DNA of 64,000 bases, from contig NZ_JPRK01000017.1 in the NCBI RefSeq assembly GCF_000832125.1, positions 1 to 64,000 on the forward strand, read 5' to 3'. The notes under the pieces are model-generated. The model ran no database searches. It saw only the letters and a program-made list of their open reading frames with translations, and was not told the DNA's origin. A program made the position numbers and the translations under genes. The DNA comes from Flavobacterium hibernum. Its GTDB lineage: Bacteria > Bacteroidota > Bacteroidia > Flavobacteriales > Flavobacteriaceae. Positions 50,897-59,523 of the stretch are shown in pieces. Position 1 is the stretch's first letter. The number at the start of each line of letters is the position of its first letter.

Positions 50897-51829
50897 ATGG
50901 AAAACGGAATATACGCTAAATTCAATACTAGTAAAGGTTCGATTTTAGTAAAACTAACACACGACTTAACACCTGGAACCGTAGGGAATTTTGTAGCTCT
51001 TGCAGAAGGAAATATGGAGAATAAAGTAAAACCTCAAGGACAAAAATTCTATGACGGATTAACATTCCATAGAGTAATTCCTGATTTTATGATTCAAGGT
51101 GGATGTCCAAAAGGAACAGGAACAGGAGATCCAGGTTATAAATTTGATGATGAATTTCACCCAAGTTTAAAACACGATCGTCCGGGAGTATTAGCAATGG
51201 CAAATTCAGGACCAGCAAGTAATGGTTCTCAATTTTACATTACTCACGTTCCAACTTCTTGGTTAGATAATAAACACACAGTATTTGGTCATGTTATTGA
51301 AGGACAAGATATCGTTGATGCTGTTGCTCAAGGTGATGCTTTAGAAAGTGTTGAAATCCTTAGAGTAGGAGAAGAAGCTGAAAAATGGAATGCTATCGAA
51401 GCTTTTGTAGGTTTAAAAGGTGCTCGTTTAAAAAGAGATGCAGCTTTAAAAGCAGAATCTGAAGCAAAAATGGAGCAATTAGCTGCAGGTTTTGATAAAA
51501 CAGATAGTGGTTTACGTTATAAAATGATTAATAAAGGAGAGGGTAAAAAAGCTGAAGCAGGTAAAACAGTTGCAGTTCACTACGAAGGATCTTTAGAGAA
51601 TGGAAAAGTTTTTGATTCTTCTTATCCACGCAAAAAACCAATCGAATTTAGATTAGGTCAAGGTCAGGTTATTGAAGGATGGGACGAAGGTATTGCTTTG
51701 TTACAAGTAGGAGACAAAGCTCGTTTCGTAATTCCATCTGATTTAGCTTACGGAGCTGCTGGAGCAGGAGGAGTTATTCCGCCAAACGCAACATTGATTT
51801 TTGATGTTGAATTAATGGAAGTTAAATAA
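50897..51829 (+). CDS. Dual-domain peptidylprolyl isomerase: cyclophilin plus FKBP
   Basis: A 310-residue protein with two complete isomerase domains of different families. Residues ~1-160 are a cyclophilin: GTVGNFVALAEG, KFYDGLTFHRVIPDFMIQGG, FDDEFHPSLKHDRPGVLAMA and NSGPASNGSQFYITHVPTSW with HTVFGHVIEGQDIV. Residues ~200-310 are an FKBP: AGKTVAVHYEGSLENGKVFD, GQGQVIEGWDEGIALLQVGD and RFVIPSDLAYGAAGAGGVIP. A lysine/alanine-rich helix links them. Neither domain has a signal peptide, so it acts in the cytoplasm as a folding catalyst. The arrangement is the cyclophilin-first fusion known from a few bacteria including Flavobacterium. Confidence 0.93.
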   Translation: MENGIYAKFNTSKGSILVKLTHDLTPGTVGNFVALAEGNMENKVKPQGQKFYDGLTFHRVIPDFMIQGGCPKGTGTGDPGYKFDDEFHPSLKHDRPGVLAMANSGPASNGSQFYITHVPTSWLDNKHTVFGHVIEGQDIVDAVAQGDALESVEILRVGEEAEKWNAIEAFVGLKGARLKRDAALKAESEAKMEQLAAGFDKTDSGLRYKMINKGEGKKAEAGKTVAVHYEGSLENGKVFDSSYPRKKPIEFRLGQGQVIEGWDEGIALLQVGDKARFVIPSDLAYGAAGAGGVIPPNATLIFDVELMEVK

Positions 51830-51865
51830 GAATTTCAGATACAATTTAGTATTGTTTTAAATAAT

Positions 51866-51898
51866 AATCCCGTTCGCTTGCCGAATGGGATTTTTTTT
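51866..51898 (+). terminator. Rho-independent terminator of the immunophilin gene
   Basis: AATCCCGTTCG and CGAATGGGATT arms around a CTTGC loop, then eight T residues; 37 bases past the stop. Confidence 0.85.
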
Positions 51899-51925
51899 AT
51901 ATTTACTTAAAAATATAGAAAAACG

Positions 51926-52237
51926 ATGAAAGCAAAAATCTTAATCCTAGCCGCTGTAGTGTTGCTTTTAGCATCATGTGGAACTAAAAAAGCTTCACCA
52001 GCTACACCAGCTACTCCAACAGTTACTGAGGCTGCAAAAGCTACTGAATTAACACCGGCATTAGCAGAAGGTAAAAACCTGTATGAAAACAGTTGTGCAA
52101 GATGTCACAAATTGTTTGAGCCAAAGCAATTCACACAAGAAGAGTGGAAACCAATTTTAGTAAAAATGCAGAAAAAAGCGAAGTTAGATGATAGTCAAAT
52201 GGCTTCGATTTCAAATTATATAACTTCTCAATTGTAA
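51926..52237 (+). CDS. Lipoprotein monohaem cytochrome c
   Basis: A 103-residue lipoprotein (LLLASC, lipidated cysteine near residue 18) with an alanine/proline/threonine-rich linker (SPATPATPTVTEAAKATE). The haem-binding motif is CARCH in LYENSCARCHKLFEPKQFTQ, and MQKKAKLDDSQMASISNYI supplies the distal methionine candidates. It is a small class I-type cytochrome tethered to a membrane, probably carrying electrons in the periplasm. No oxidase genes are near. It ends close to a bidirectional terminator shared with the Rnk-like gene. Confidence 0.88.
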   Translation: MKAKILILAAVVLLLASCGTKKASPATPATPTVTEAAKATELTPALAEGKNLYENSCARCHKLFEPKQFTQEEWKPILVKMQKKAKLDDSQMASISNYITSQL

Positions 52238-52315
52238 GAAGTTGTTACTGTAGATTAATAGAAACTATTCGGTAATTATTTTATTGGATAGTTTTTTTTG
52301 TGTTTAAAAACAGGA

Positions 52316-52347
52316 CATAAAAAAACACCGTCACGAGTGAGGTGTTT
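52316..52347 (-). terminator. Terminator between the cytochrome and Rnk-like genes
   Basis: AAACACC (52323-52329) and GGTGTTT (52341-52347), strengthened by the inner TCAC/GTGA, with seven T residues on the minus strand. It serves the Rnk-like gene, 8 bases past its stop. Confidence 0.8.
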
Positions 52348-52354
52348 AATAAAA

Positions 52355-52750
52355 TTAAGAAACGTTTACAGAAGGATTGTTAACCGCAATTATTTTTAAA
52401 GTTTTTATTCCAGCCGGTAATTCCCAATCGACTTCGTCATTTTCTTTAAAACCAATGATAGCTACACTTAAAGGCGCTAGAATTGAAATTTTTCCTTCTT
52501 TTACATCTGAAGAAGAGGGAAGAACAATCTGAATTTTCATTTGTTTATTAGCCTTTACATCTTCAATTGTTACATAAGAGTTGATTCTCACAATCGAGTT
52601 GTCTAATTCGTCTTCTTTGCTAATTACAGCGCGATCTAATTCTTGCGAAAGCTGATTCGCTTCTTTAGCGTTTGTTGAATTTTTACTTTTTAAGATCAGT
52701 TCTCTTAAAAAATTATAATCTGTTTTACAGAAAGTGGGTGTTGGTTTCAT
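52355..52750 (-). CDS. Rnk/GreA-type transcription factor (C-terminal domain protein)
   Basis: A 131-residue protein with an N-terminal coiled-coil-like helix pair (LRELILKSKNSTNAKEANQL and so on) and a GreA/GreB C-terminal FKBP-like domain: RINSYVTIEDVKANKQMKIQ, KEGKISILAPLSVAIIGFKE and DEVDWELPAGIKTLKI. The layout resembles Rnk, a regulator of nucleoside diphosphate kinase that binds RNA polymerase, with a short coiled coil. The exact role here is unknown. An unusually long untranslated region (428 bases) lies upstream. Confidence 0.85.
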   Translation of the reverse strand: MKPTPTFCKTDYNFLRELILKSKNSTNAKEANQLSQELDRAVISKEDELDNSIVRINSYVTIEDVKANKQMKIQIVLPSSSDVKEGKISILAPLSVAIIGFKENDEVDWELPAGIKTLKIIAVNNPSVNVS

Positions 52751-52899
52751 AGCTATGTTTTATTTTTATTATTAAAATTTATTTTTGAATGTAAAATGTT
52801 CGTGTGATTTCTTTACAGGCATATAAAAGCACAATACTATTTCCAATTACATATATGTAAATTGGAGTTTTTTGAGTAATTATGTTTTTGGAATTTTTT

Positions 52900-53137
52900 T
52901 ATTGAAAAAACCAGAAAATTATTTGAGAGAGAATTTACTCTTTCAAATAAAATAAATGATTAAATCGTGGTATAAATCCTCCGCCTGAAAGAAGAAATTG
53001 AAATAGACGGAGGCCTAATTGATAAAGGCCTTACTATGTGAAATAAATACAGCAGTAAGTGGTCTTCTTGTAAAAGAAAACAACAACGTAAAAACTGTAA
53101 ATATATTTATAGTGCTCACAATGAGTATAATTAATTT
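52900..53137 (-). ncRNA. Candidate small RNA upstream of the Rnk-like gene
   Basis: Transcription from the box at 53144-53151 would start near 53137. A hairpin followed by T-rich sequence (AATTTTCTGGTTTTTTC on the minus strand, about 52902-52918) could end a transcript of about 240 bases before the Rnk-like gene. It could equally be the leader of that gene. I do not match it to a family. Confidence 0.3.
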
Positions 53138-53143
53138 GATCTG

Positions 53144-53151
53144 CAAAGATA
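53144..53151 (-). promoter_or_regulatory. -7 promoter box (TATCTTTG) in the gap upstream of the Rnk-like gene
   Basis: TATCTTTG on the minus strand, 393 bases from the Rnk-like start and 27 bases beyond the redoxin gene stop. No clear TTG box. Confidence 0.4.
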
Positions 53152-53178
53152 GACAAACTTTTTTAAATAGCTAATTTC

Positions 53179-53733
53179 TTATTTCCATTTGATGCCACAA
53201 CCAATACTTGGCTTCTGAATTTCGTTCAAACTTCGGTTATAAATAAGGGCATCAATTGCACTTCTAAGGTCACTTCCGCTTAACGGAATTCCATTTCCAG
53301 GTCTTGAATCGTCTAATTGACCGTGATAAAATAATCGGTTTTGACTGTCAAATAAGTAAAAATCTGGTGTACAGGCAGCATCATAAGCTTTGGCAACTTC
53401 CTGATTTTCGTCGAATAAATAAGGAAAATCTATTTTGTTTTTAAAAGCAAATTCAGTCATTAATTCTGGCGCATCCTCGGGATATTTTTCAATATCATTA
53501 CTAGAGATTGCTACAACGCCAAGTCCTTGTACACGATAATCATTAGCAATCATAACTACTTCTTTAATTACATGAAGTACAAAAGGACAGTGATTACAAA
53601 TAAACATGACAAGCGTACCTTTTGATCCCTTCAAATCTTCAAAAGAATATTCGTTATTAGAATTGGTATCTTTAAGATGAAAATCTGGAGCAATTGTTCC
53701 TAGCGGAATCATATTTGAAGGAGTTCGTGCCAT
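53179..53733 (-). CDS. Thioredoxin-fold peroxiredoxin-like protein (AhpC/TSA/redoxin)
   Basis: A 184-residue thioredoxin-fold protein of the redoxin type. MIPLGTIAPDFHLKDTNSNN opens the fold, and LVMFICNHCPFVLHVIKEV contains the CxxC redox pair near residues 46-49. GVVAISSNDIEKYPEDAPEL and CTPDFYLFDSQNRLFYHGQL are the standard thioredoxin strands, with the cis-proline in TPDFYL. It has no signal peptide. Such cytosolic proteins (often annotated thioredoxin family) act on unknown disulphide or peroxide substrates. It appears monocistronic. Confidence 0.88.
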   Translation of the reverse strand: MARTPSNMIPLGTIAPDFHLKDTNSNNEYSFEDLKGSKGTLVMFICNHCPFVLHVIKEVVMIANDYRVQGLGVVAISSNDIEKYPEDAPELMTEFAFKNKIDFPYLFDENQEVAKAYDAACTPDFYLFDSQNRLFYHGQLDDSRPGNGIPLSGSDLRSAIDALIYNRSLNEIQKPSIGCGIKWK

Positions 53734-53868
53734 TTTATATAGAATAAGTTATTCAAATTTAACTTTAAAATTCTGTAAAAAAAAGCTCGAAACTATAAAA
53801 AATACCCAAAGAAGCTTTTATTAAAATAATAAACTCCTTTGAGTGTTTATTTGAGAATAAATCGAAAT

Positions 53869-54762
53869 TTACGAATTTAAAAAGTCGAGTAAATCTTTAT
53901 TTAGTTTGTCTTTTGCGGTATAAAATAAGCCATGTGGAGCACCATCATAAACTATGAAAGTATTATTTTCGATCGCTTTGGCTGTTTTTTCTGAACTAAT
54001 TTCAATTGGAACATTTTTATCATCATTTCCATGAATTATCAAGGTAGGAACTTTAATAGTTTGTAGTTCATCTCTAAAATCTGTATTATTTAAAGACTCT
54101 GCACATTTTAAGGTTGCTCTTGGCGAAGCTAAAGCACATAGATTTCTGTAGTATTCGAGTAGAGGCGTGCTTAAAGGTTTGTTGATAATGTTGATACCAA
54201 AAAATATTTTACCAAAATTATCCAAAAAGCCAATTCTATCCTCTTTAATTGCCGCTGCCGTTGCATCACCTTTTTCCTTTGGTCGACCTTCAGGATTATC
54301 TTCTGTTTTTGCTAAAAATGGAATAATAGACGAAATTAAAACAGCTTTTTTAACCCCTTTCCCTTCATAACGACTAAAGTAGCGAACAACCTCGCCACCG
54401 CCCATTGAGAACCCAACAAGTGTAACATTTTCTAATTGAAGTTGCTCAATAATCTCTTTTAAATCGTCAGTTAAAGTATCATAATCATAGCCATTATAAG
54501 GTTGCGATGATTTACCAAAACCACGTCGATCATAAGCAATTACACGATAATTATTTTCTACCAGAAAATCGATTTGATATTCCCACATTTCATTCGAAAG
54601 TGGCCAACCGTGAATCAAAATTACAGGCTCTCCTTTTCCATAATCCTTTACATACAGTTTAACATTCTGGGCTGTTTCAATATATTTATCAGAATTTTGT
54701 TGTTGAACATCAAAATCCAGATCACGTAAAGCTGCGTTGGTATTTATTAAACTATTTTCCAT
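53869..54762 (-). CDS. Alpha/beta hydrolase, non-haem chloroperoxidase-like
   Basis: A 297-residue hydrolase. YVKDYGKGEPVILIHGWPLS with the HGWPLS oxyanion motif, IAYDRRGFGKSSQPYNGYDY, VTLVGFSMGGGEVVRYFSRY with the nucleophile serine, IIHGNDDKNVPIE with the acid and YDGAPHGLFYT with the histidine together match the cofactor-free haloperoxidase/esterase group. In nature these act mainly as esterases. There is no signal peptide: the first ~25 residues are polar. It has no partner genes. Confidence 0.9.
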   Translation of the reverse strand: MENSLINTNAALRDLDFDVQQQNSDKYIETAQNVKLYVKDYGKGEPVILIHGWPLSNEMWEYQIDFLVENNYRVIAYDRRGFGKSSQPYNGYDYDTLTDDLKEIIEQLQLENVTLVGFSMGGGEVVRYFSRYEGKGVKKAVLISSIIPFLAKTEDNPEGRPKEKGDATAAAIKEDRIGFLDNFGKIFFGINIINKPLSTPLLEYYRNLCALASPRATLKCAESLNNTDFRDELQTIKVPTLIIHGNDDKNVPIEISSEKTAKAIENNTFIVYDGAPHGLFYTAKDKLNKDLLDFLNS

Positions 54763-54897
54763 TTTATATTTTTTTAGTGATGACTTCGCGGTTTTATTTG
54801 TAAAATTAGAAGTATAGCTAAAAAAAAGATTATAGAATTAGTGCTAACAATTACAAAATTAATAGGTTTGTAATGAAACAACATTGAAAATACAAAA

Positions 54898-55233
54898 ATG
54901 GATTTAACCTGGAACGAATTTGAAAGAACCGATATGCGTATCGGAACCATTATAGAAATAAATGATTTTCCTGAAGCTAGAAAGCCGGCTTATCAACTTA
55001 CCATCGATTTTGGGGCAGAAATTGGTATCAGAAAATCATCGGCACAAATAACAAAACGTTATCAAAAAGATGATTTGCTAAACAGGCAAATTGTAGCTGT
55101 TGTCAATTTTCCTAAAAAACAAATAGGTAAATTTATGAGCGAATGCCTGGTTCTTGGTGCCGTAGGCGAGGAGGGAGACGTGATTTTACTAGCTCCGGAT
55201 TTTAAAATCGAAAACGGACTTAGGATTGGATAA
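54898..55233 (+). CDS. csaA: CsaA-like tRNA-binding domain protein
   Basis: A 111-residue single-domain OB-fold protein of the CsaA/Trbp111 type. FERTDMRIGTIIEINDFPEA is the signature opening, then YQLTIDFGAEIGIRKSSAQI, LNRQIVAVVNFPKKQIGKFM and ECLVLGAVGEEGDVILLAPD. Trbp111 proteins dimerise and bind the elbow of tRNA, while CsaA was reported as a secretion-related chaperone. The role here is likely tRNA binding. A TAGGTTTG box (54863-54870) precedes it. It is divergent from the hydrolase gene. Confidence 0.9.
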   Translation: MDLTWNEFERTDMRIGTIIEINDFPEARKPAYQLTIDFGAEIGIRKSSAQITKRYQKDDLLNRQIVAVVNFPKKQIGKFMSECLVLGAVGEEGDVILLAPDFKIENGLRIG

Positions 55234-55245
55234 TTTAGTTTTTAG

Positions 55246-55295
55246 TCTCAGTTGCAGTTTCCAGTCTTAACTGCGATTGAAAACTGCAACTGAGA
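55246..55295. repeat. CAGT-word palindromic repeat, locus 3
   Basis: TCTCAGTTGCAGTTT (55246-55260) and AAACTGCAACTGAGA (55281-55295) are perfect 15-base arms around a 20-base loop containing CAGTCTTAACTG. It lies between the convergent csaA and RBBP9-like genes, where it could serve as terminator for both. Confidence 0.8.
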
Positions 55296-55296
55296 A

Positions 55297-55842
55297 CTAT
55301 TTTACTTTATCAATTAACTGCTGTAAAATCAATTGCCCTTCTTCCCAATACTTTAAATCAGAATCAGAGTTGATGTGTCCTTGTTGACCAACATTTACAA
55401 AATCACTTCCCCAATTTTTGGCAAAATATTGCTTTCTTTCAAAAGAAGCATAAGGATCATTTTCGCTTGCTACAACTATTGAGGGGAATGGTAATTTATA
55501 AAGTGGCATTGGAGCGAAATTGCGAATAACATCTGGTGTGTGTTGAGGTGAATCTACGTCGGCAGGAGCGACTAATAATGCGCCAATAATATTGGGGTTA
55601 TTATTTGTTTTTGCCCAATGCAATACTAAGGAAACCGCTAAACTGTGCGCTACCAAAATTGTTGGACTTTTCAATTTTACAACCTCTTCGTTTAATCGTT
55701 CGATCCACTCTTCACGAATAGGTTCATCCCAATTATCCTGAACTAAGCGTATTGAATTTTCAAATTTTTTATGCCAAAAGGTTTGCCAATGTTTATCTCC
55801 GGAATTTCCAAGTCCGGGTAGTATCAGTATTTGTGTTGCCAT
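55297..55842 (-). CDS. RBBP9/YdeN family serine hydrolase
   Basis: A 181-residue small alpha/beta hydrolase of the RBBP9/YdeN (DUF1749/ser hydrolase) family. TQILILPGLGNSGDKHWQTF is the signature N-terminus, SPTILVAHSLAVSLVLHW contains the nucleophile serine, PFPSIVVASENDPYASFERK the aspartate and GQQGHINSDSDL the histidine. It is cytoplasmic. No natural substrate is known for bacterial members. It is monocistronic, convergent with csaA. Confidence 0.9.
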   Translation of the reverse strand: MATQILILPGLGNSGDKHWQTFWHKKFENSIRLVQDNWDEPIREEWIERLNEEVVKLKSPTILVAHSLAVSLVLHWAKTNNNPNIIGALLVAPADVDSPQHTPDVIRNFAPMPLYKLPFPSIVVASENDPYASFERKQYFAKNWGSDFVNVGQQGHINSDSDLKYWEEGQLILQQLIDKVK

Positions 55843-55991
55843 TTCTGGGAATTTTTATTTTAAAATATTTGAATCTCTGATTTTTAGATTACAAATCTAA
55901 AATCGACTAAATTTATAGAGTTTAAATATATAAAAAAAGTCCAAAATGTAAAACATATTGGACTTGTACTTTTTTAAAAAGTTATTTAGGA

Positions 55992-56360
55992 CTAGATATC
56001 GTCAAAATCAATATCAGTAAAGCTTGATCGTTGCCCTTCTGGTTTGTCAGAACCGTATTCTTTTTTAAAATCTTTTTGATGTCTTTCAGAGATTACTTCT
56101 TCGCCTTTGTGGTTCAAGACATACGAAGTCATTTCTTCTAGTATTTCAGCAAAAGCACTAAAATCTTCTTTGTACAAGTAAATTTTGTGTTTTTTAAAAT
56201 GAAACGAACCATCTTCTTCGGTAAATTTTTTACTTTCAGTAATTGTAATATAATAATCGTCAGCTTTAGTAGCTCTTACATCAAAGAAATAAGTTCTTCT
56301 TCCTGCTCGTAATACTTTAGAAAAAATCTCTTCTTTTTCTAACATGTCATTTTCTCTCAT
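55992..56360 (-). CDS. DUF3276 PUR-alpha-like nucleic-acid-binding protein
   Basis: A 122-residue protein of the PUR domain family found in Bacteroidota. FSKVLRAGRRTYFFDVRATK, ADDYYITITESKKFTEEDGS, FHFKKHKIYLYKEDFSAFAE and EEMTSYVLNHKG make one PUR repeat, a whirly-like fold that binds purine-rich single-stranded DNA or RNA. An acidic tail ends the protein (FTDIDFDDI). An in-frame GTG at 56375 would add five residues; the ATG at 56360 is preferred. It is monocistronic. Confidence 0.9.
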   Translation of the reverse strand: MRENDMLEKEEIFSKVLRAGRRTYFFDVRATKADDYYITITESKKFTEEDGSFHFKKHKIYLYKEDFSAFAEILEEMTSYVLNHKGEEVISERHQKDFKKEYGSDKPEGQRSSFTDIDFDDI

Positions 56361-56428
56361 AATACGTTCTATCACTTTTGGAATTAATAGTACTCAAAAA
56401 TCATAAAAAATTATCTATTACGCAACAA

Positions 56429-58207
56429 TTAAAGTAATTCTTTTTCCGAAAGTTGTTTTAAATACAAAGATGAATAATAGCCGCCTTGATTTATTAATTG
56501 ATTATGAGAGCCTTGTTGTATAATTTTTCCGTCTTCTAAAATGATAATTTTATCCGCATTTTTTGCTGATGAAACACGATGACTTACAATAATTGTTGTT
56601 TTGTCTTTGCAAATTTCGAATAGGTTATTTAATATCGTTTCTTCGGTTTCTGTATCTACTGCTGATAAACAATCATCAAAAAGTAGAATCGCTGGATTTT
56701 TTATAATTGCTCTCGCGATAGACACACGTTGCTTTTGTCCGCCCGAAAGCGTGATTCCTCTTTCTCCTAAAATAGTATCGTATTGTTTGTTAAATGCAAT
56801 AATGTTATCATGAACCACAGCATTTTTGGCAGCTTCAATCACTTCTTCGTCAGTAGCGTTTTGATTGCCAAATTTGATGTTATTTTTTATAGTATCAGAA
56901 AATAAGAATTCATCTTGAGGTACAATTCCAATATTGTTTCGCAAATCATTTAAGTTCAAAGTGCTAATTTCATTTCCATCAATTGTGATTCTTCCGTCCG
57001 TAACATCATACAAACGAGAAATTAAAGATAAAATAGTCGATTTTCCGGAACCCGTTTTTCCTAAAATGGCTAAAGTTTCTCCTTTTTTTACCGTAAATGT
57101 TACATTTTTCAGCGCTTCAATATTAGTATCTTCATACGTGTAGCTTACATTTTCAAAAGCAATTGAACCTTGAATATCCGAGTGATTTTCGTTTTTGTTT
57201 TTGATTTCCGGTTCCAATTTCAAAAATTCATTCAAACGTTTCTGAGATGCTTCAGCTTCTTGAACCATTGATGAAACCCATCCCAAAGAGGCAACTGGCC
57301 AGGTTAACATATTTACATATAAGATAAACTCTGCAATAGTACCAATATTCGGAATCGTTCCGTTGATGTACATAATCCCTCCAAAATAAATGACAACCAA
57401 ATTACTGATTCCAATTAAAGCAATCATCAAAGGACCAAATAAGGACTGAACTTTGGCTAAATCTAAGCTCTTCTTTTTGCTTTCGTCTGCAAGAGCCACC
57501 ATATTATTCTGATGTTGATTTTCTAACGAATATGCTTTTATAACGCGAATACCCGAAAATATTTCTTGCGAGAAACTGGAAACTTTCGATAAATATTGCT
57601 GAAAAGTTGTACTACGCTTATTGATTTCTGAACTCAGTTTAAATATACAGTAAGATAATATTGGTAAAGGAAGTATAGTATATAAGGTTAGTAAAGGCGA
57701 AACATTATACATATATATGATAACGATCGCAAAACGTATAAAGGTATTGATCGTGTACATAACGGCCGGGCCAACATACATACGAACTTTAGAAACGTCT
57801 TCGCTAATACGATTCATTAAATCTCCAGTACGGTTTTGTTTGTAAAAGTTTTGCGAAAGATTCTCATATTGCTTAAAAACCTCATTTTTTAAATCAAATT
57901 CAATATGACGCGACATCACGATTAAAGTTTGACGCGTTAAGAAAAGAAAAAAACCTGAAATTATTGCAGTGACTATGATTATTAGAACGTTATGGATTAA
58001 ATCCTGGCGGTAAGAATCAATGATTATCTGTGATGCTCGATCTGCGGCTGGCAACTTATCGAACTTCTCGATTGAATTTAAAGACTTACTAATAAGCTTT
58101 GGAGTGAATAAAGAGAATATTTGTGAGATTATAGCGATTAAAATTCCTAATGCGAAACTATATTTATATTTGATGAAATATTTGTTTAAATAGCTTAATT
58201 CTTTCAT
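56429..58207 (-). CDS. ABC exporter, MsbA/BmrA-like half-transporter
   Basis: A 592-residue fusion of a six-helix transmembrane domain and an ATPase domain. The membrane part runs to ~residue 320 with NRTGDLMNRISEDVSKVRMY as the first cytoplasmic loop. The nucleotide domain has Walker A LGKTGSGKST, the Q loop in IGIVPQDEFLFS, signature LSGGQKQR, Walker B ILLFDDCLSAVD and the H loop in IIVSHRV. The catalytic glutamate position in Walker B is aspartate (DD), as in degenerate-site halves of heterodimeric exporters. No partner gene is adjacent. Confidence 0.9.
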   Translation of the reverse strand: MKELSYLNKYFIKYKYSFALGILIAIISQIFSLFTPKLISKSLNSIEKFDKLPAADRASQIIIDSYRQDLIHNVLIIIVTAIISGFFLFLTRQTLIVMSRHIEFDLKNEVFKQYENLSQNFYKQNRTGDLMNRISEDVSKVRMYVGPAVMYTINTFIRFAIVIIYMYNVSPLLTLYTILPLPILSYCIFKLSSEINKRSTTFQQYLSKVSSFSQEIFSGIRVIKAYSLENQHQNNMVALADESKKKSLDLAKVQSLFGPLMIALIGISNLVVIYFGGIMYINGTIPNIGTIAEFILYVNMLTWPVASLGWVSSMVQEAEASQKRLNEFLKLEPEIKNKNENHSDIQGSIAFENVSYTYEDTNIEALKNVTFTVKKGETLAILGKTGSGKSTILSLISRLYDVTDGRITIDGNEISTLNLNDLRNNIGIVPQDEFLFSDTIKNNIKFGNQNATDEEVIEAAKNAVVHDNIIAFNKQYDTILGERGITLSGGQKQRVSIARAIIKNPAILLFDDCLSAVDTETEETILNNLFEICKDKTTIIVSHRVSSAKNADKIIILEDGKIIQQGSHNQLINQGGYYSSLYLKQLSEKELL

Positions 58208-58412
58208 TTTTTTAAGAGATTCAATGATGAAATGTTTTGATTTTGTAAATTATTATGAATAAAAATTAACGGAAAGTATAATTTTATCAAAACAAAACGA
58301 TTGTTATATTGTTATTTTAAAGATAAAAAATTAGCACATGTATATTTTTTGTTTAAGTTTGAGATGTCTTTTTGACAAATTCATAATTTATAACTAAATA
58401 AATACTATCGCT

Positions 58413-59522
58413 ATGGATGCAACTTTCGCAACTGGAAAGGAACTTCAAAAAATGGATCCTGTTTTTGGCCAATTATCTTTTGATGATCACGAACAAATTG
58501 TTTTTTGCAATGACAAAGATACAGGTTTAAAAGCAATTATCGGTATTCATAATTCGGTTATGGGGCCAGCTTTAGGAGGTACAAGAATGTGGAATTACAA
58601 TACTGAATGGGAAGCATTAAACGATGTTTTGCGTCTTTCAAGAGGTATGACATATAAATCTGCCATTACCGGATTAAATATTGGTGGAGGTAAAGCAGTA
58701 ATTATTGGTGATGCTAAAACGCAAAAAACACCTGAATTAATGCGTAAGTTTGGAGAATTTGTTCACTCTTTAGGAGGTAGATATATTACTGCTGAAGATG
58801 TTGGAATGGAGACTAAAGATATGGACACTGTTAGAGATGTAACGCCTTATGTTACTGGTATCTCTGAAGAAAGAGGTGGCTCAGGAAATCCTTCTCCTAT
58901 AACAGCTTACGGTGTTTATTTAGGAATGAAAGCTGCTGCTAAAAGTCAGTTTGGTACTGATGTTTTGGATGGTAAAAAAGTTTTAGTTCAAGGAATTGGT
59001 CACGTAGGTGAAGCTTTGGTTGAGTATTTAACTAAAGAAGGAGCTATCGTTACTATTACAGATATTAATGAAGAAAGATTACTTCAGGTTGCTGCAAAAT
59101 ATAATGCTGCAATTTATACAGGTAATGATTTGTATACTGCAGATGTTGATATCTACGCGCCATGTGCAATGGGAGCAATCATTAATGATGATACAGTAAA
59201 CAAAATTAAAGCTAAAGTTATTGCTGGTGCCGCAAACAATCAGTTGGCAGATGAGAATGTTCACGGTTTAAGGTTACAAGAAAGAGGTATTTTATATGCT
59301 CCTGATTTCTTAATCAATGCTGGTGGAATTATCAATGTTTATGCTGAATTAGAGCATTACGGTAAGGCCGAAATCATGACAAAAACCGAAAATATCTACA
59401 ATACTACTTTAGAAATTATCGATTATGCTGTGAAAAACGGAATGACAACTCATAAAGCAGCGCTTACAATTGCTCAAAATCGTATCGATGCGAGAAGAAT
59501 TGAGAACGCAGCTAAAAAGTAA
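58413..59522 (+). CDS. ldh: Leucine dehydrogenase (Glu/Leu/Phe/Val dehydrogenase family)
   Basis: A 369-residue NAD-dependent amino-acid dehydrogenase, probably acting on branched-chain amino acids. The dimerisation domain begins QLSFDDHEQIVFCNDKD. GPALGGTRMWNYNTEWEALN and RLSRGMTYKSAITGLNIGGG carry the active-site lysine near residue 87. ITAEDVGMETKDMDTVRDVT, GKKVLVQGIGHVGEALVEYL with the Rossmann GxGxxG, and DFLINAGGIINVYAELE complete the signature. The length and motifs match leucine dehydrogenase best. A CAGT-repeat terminator follows. Confidence 0.92.
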   Translation: MDATFATGKELQKMDPVFGQLSFDDHEQIVFCNDKDTGLKAIIGIHNSVMGPALGGTRMWNYNTEWEALNDVLRLSRGMTYKSAITGLNIGGGKAVIIGDAKTQKTPELMRKFGEFVHSLGGRYITAEDVGMETKDMDTVRDVTPYVTGISEERGGSGNPSPITAYGVYLGMKAAAKSQFGTDVLDGKKVLVQGIGHVGEALVEYLTKEGAIVTITDINEERLLQVAAKYNAAIYTGNDLYTADVDIYAPCAMGAIINDDTVNKIKAKVIAGAANNQLADENVHGLRLQERGILYAPDFLINAGGIINVYAELEHYGKAEIMTKTENIYNTTLEIIDYAVKNGMTTHKAALTIAQNRIDARRIENAAKK

Positions 59523-59523
59523 T

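Larger units (their letters stand above)
52751..53178. other. 428-base gap: long leader or small RNA candidate
   Basis: It contains no reading frame of note but several inverted repeats. On the minus strand a TATCTTTG box lies at 53144-53151. CCTCCG/CGGAGG (52978-52983 with 53008-53013) and AGGCCT/AGGCCT (53011-53016 with 53026-53031) are hairpins that exclude each other. TTATTTGA/TCAAATAA (52919-52926 with 52943-52950) is a further hairpin, followed on that strand by T-rich sequence. Confidence 0.5.

Noticed and set aside
56361..56375. Five-residue N-terminal extension of the DUF3276 protein
   Set aside because: It would need a GTG start; the ATG at 56360 gives the usual family N-terminus.
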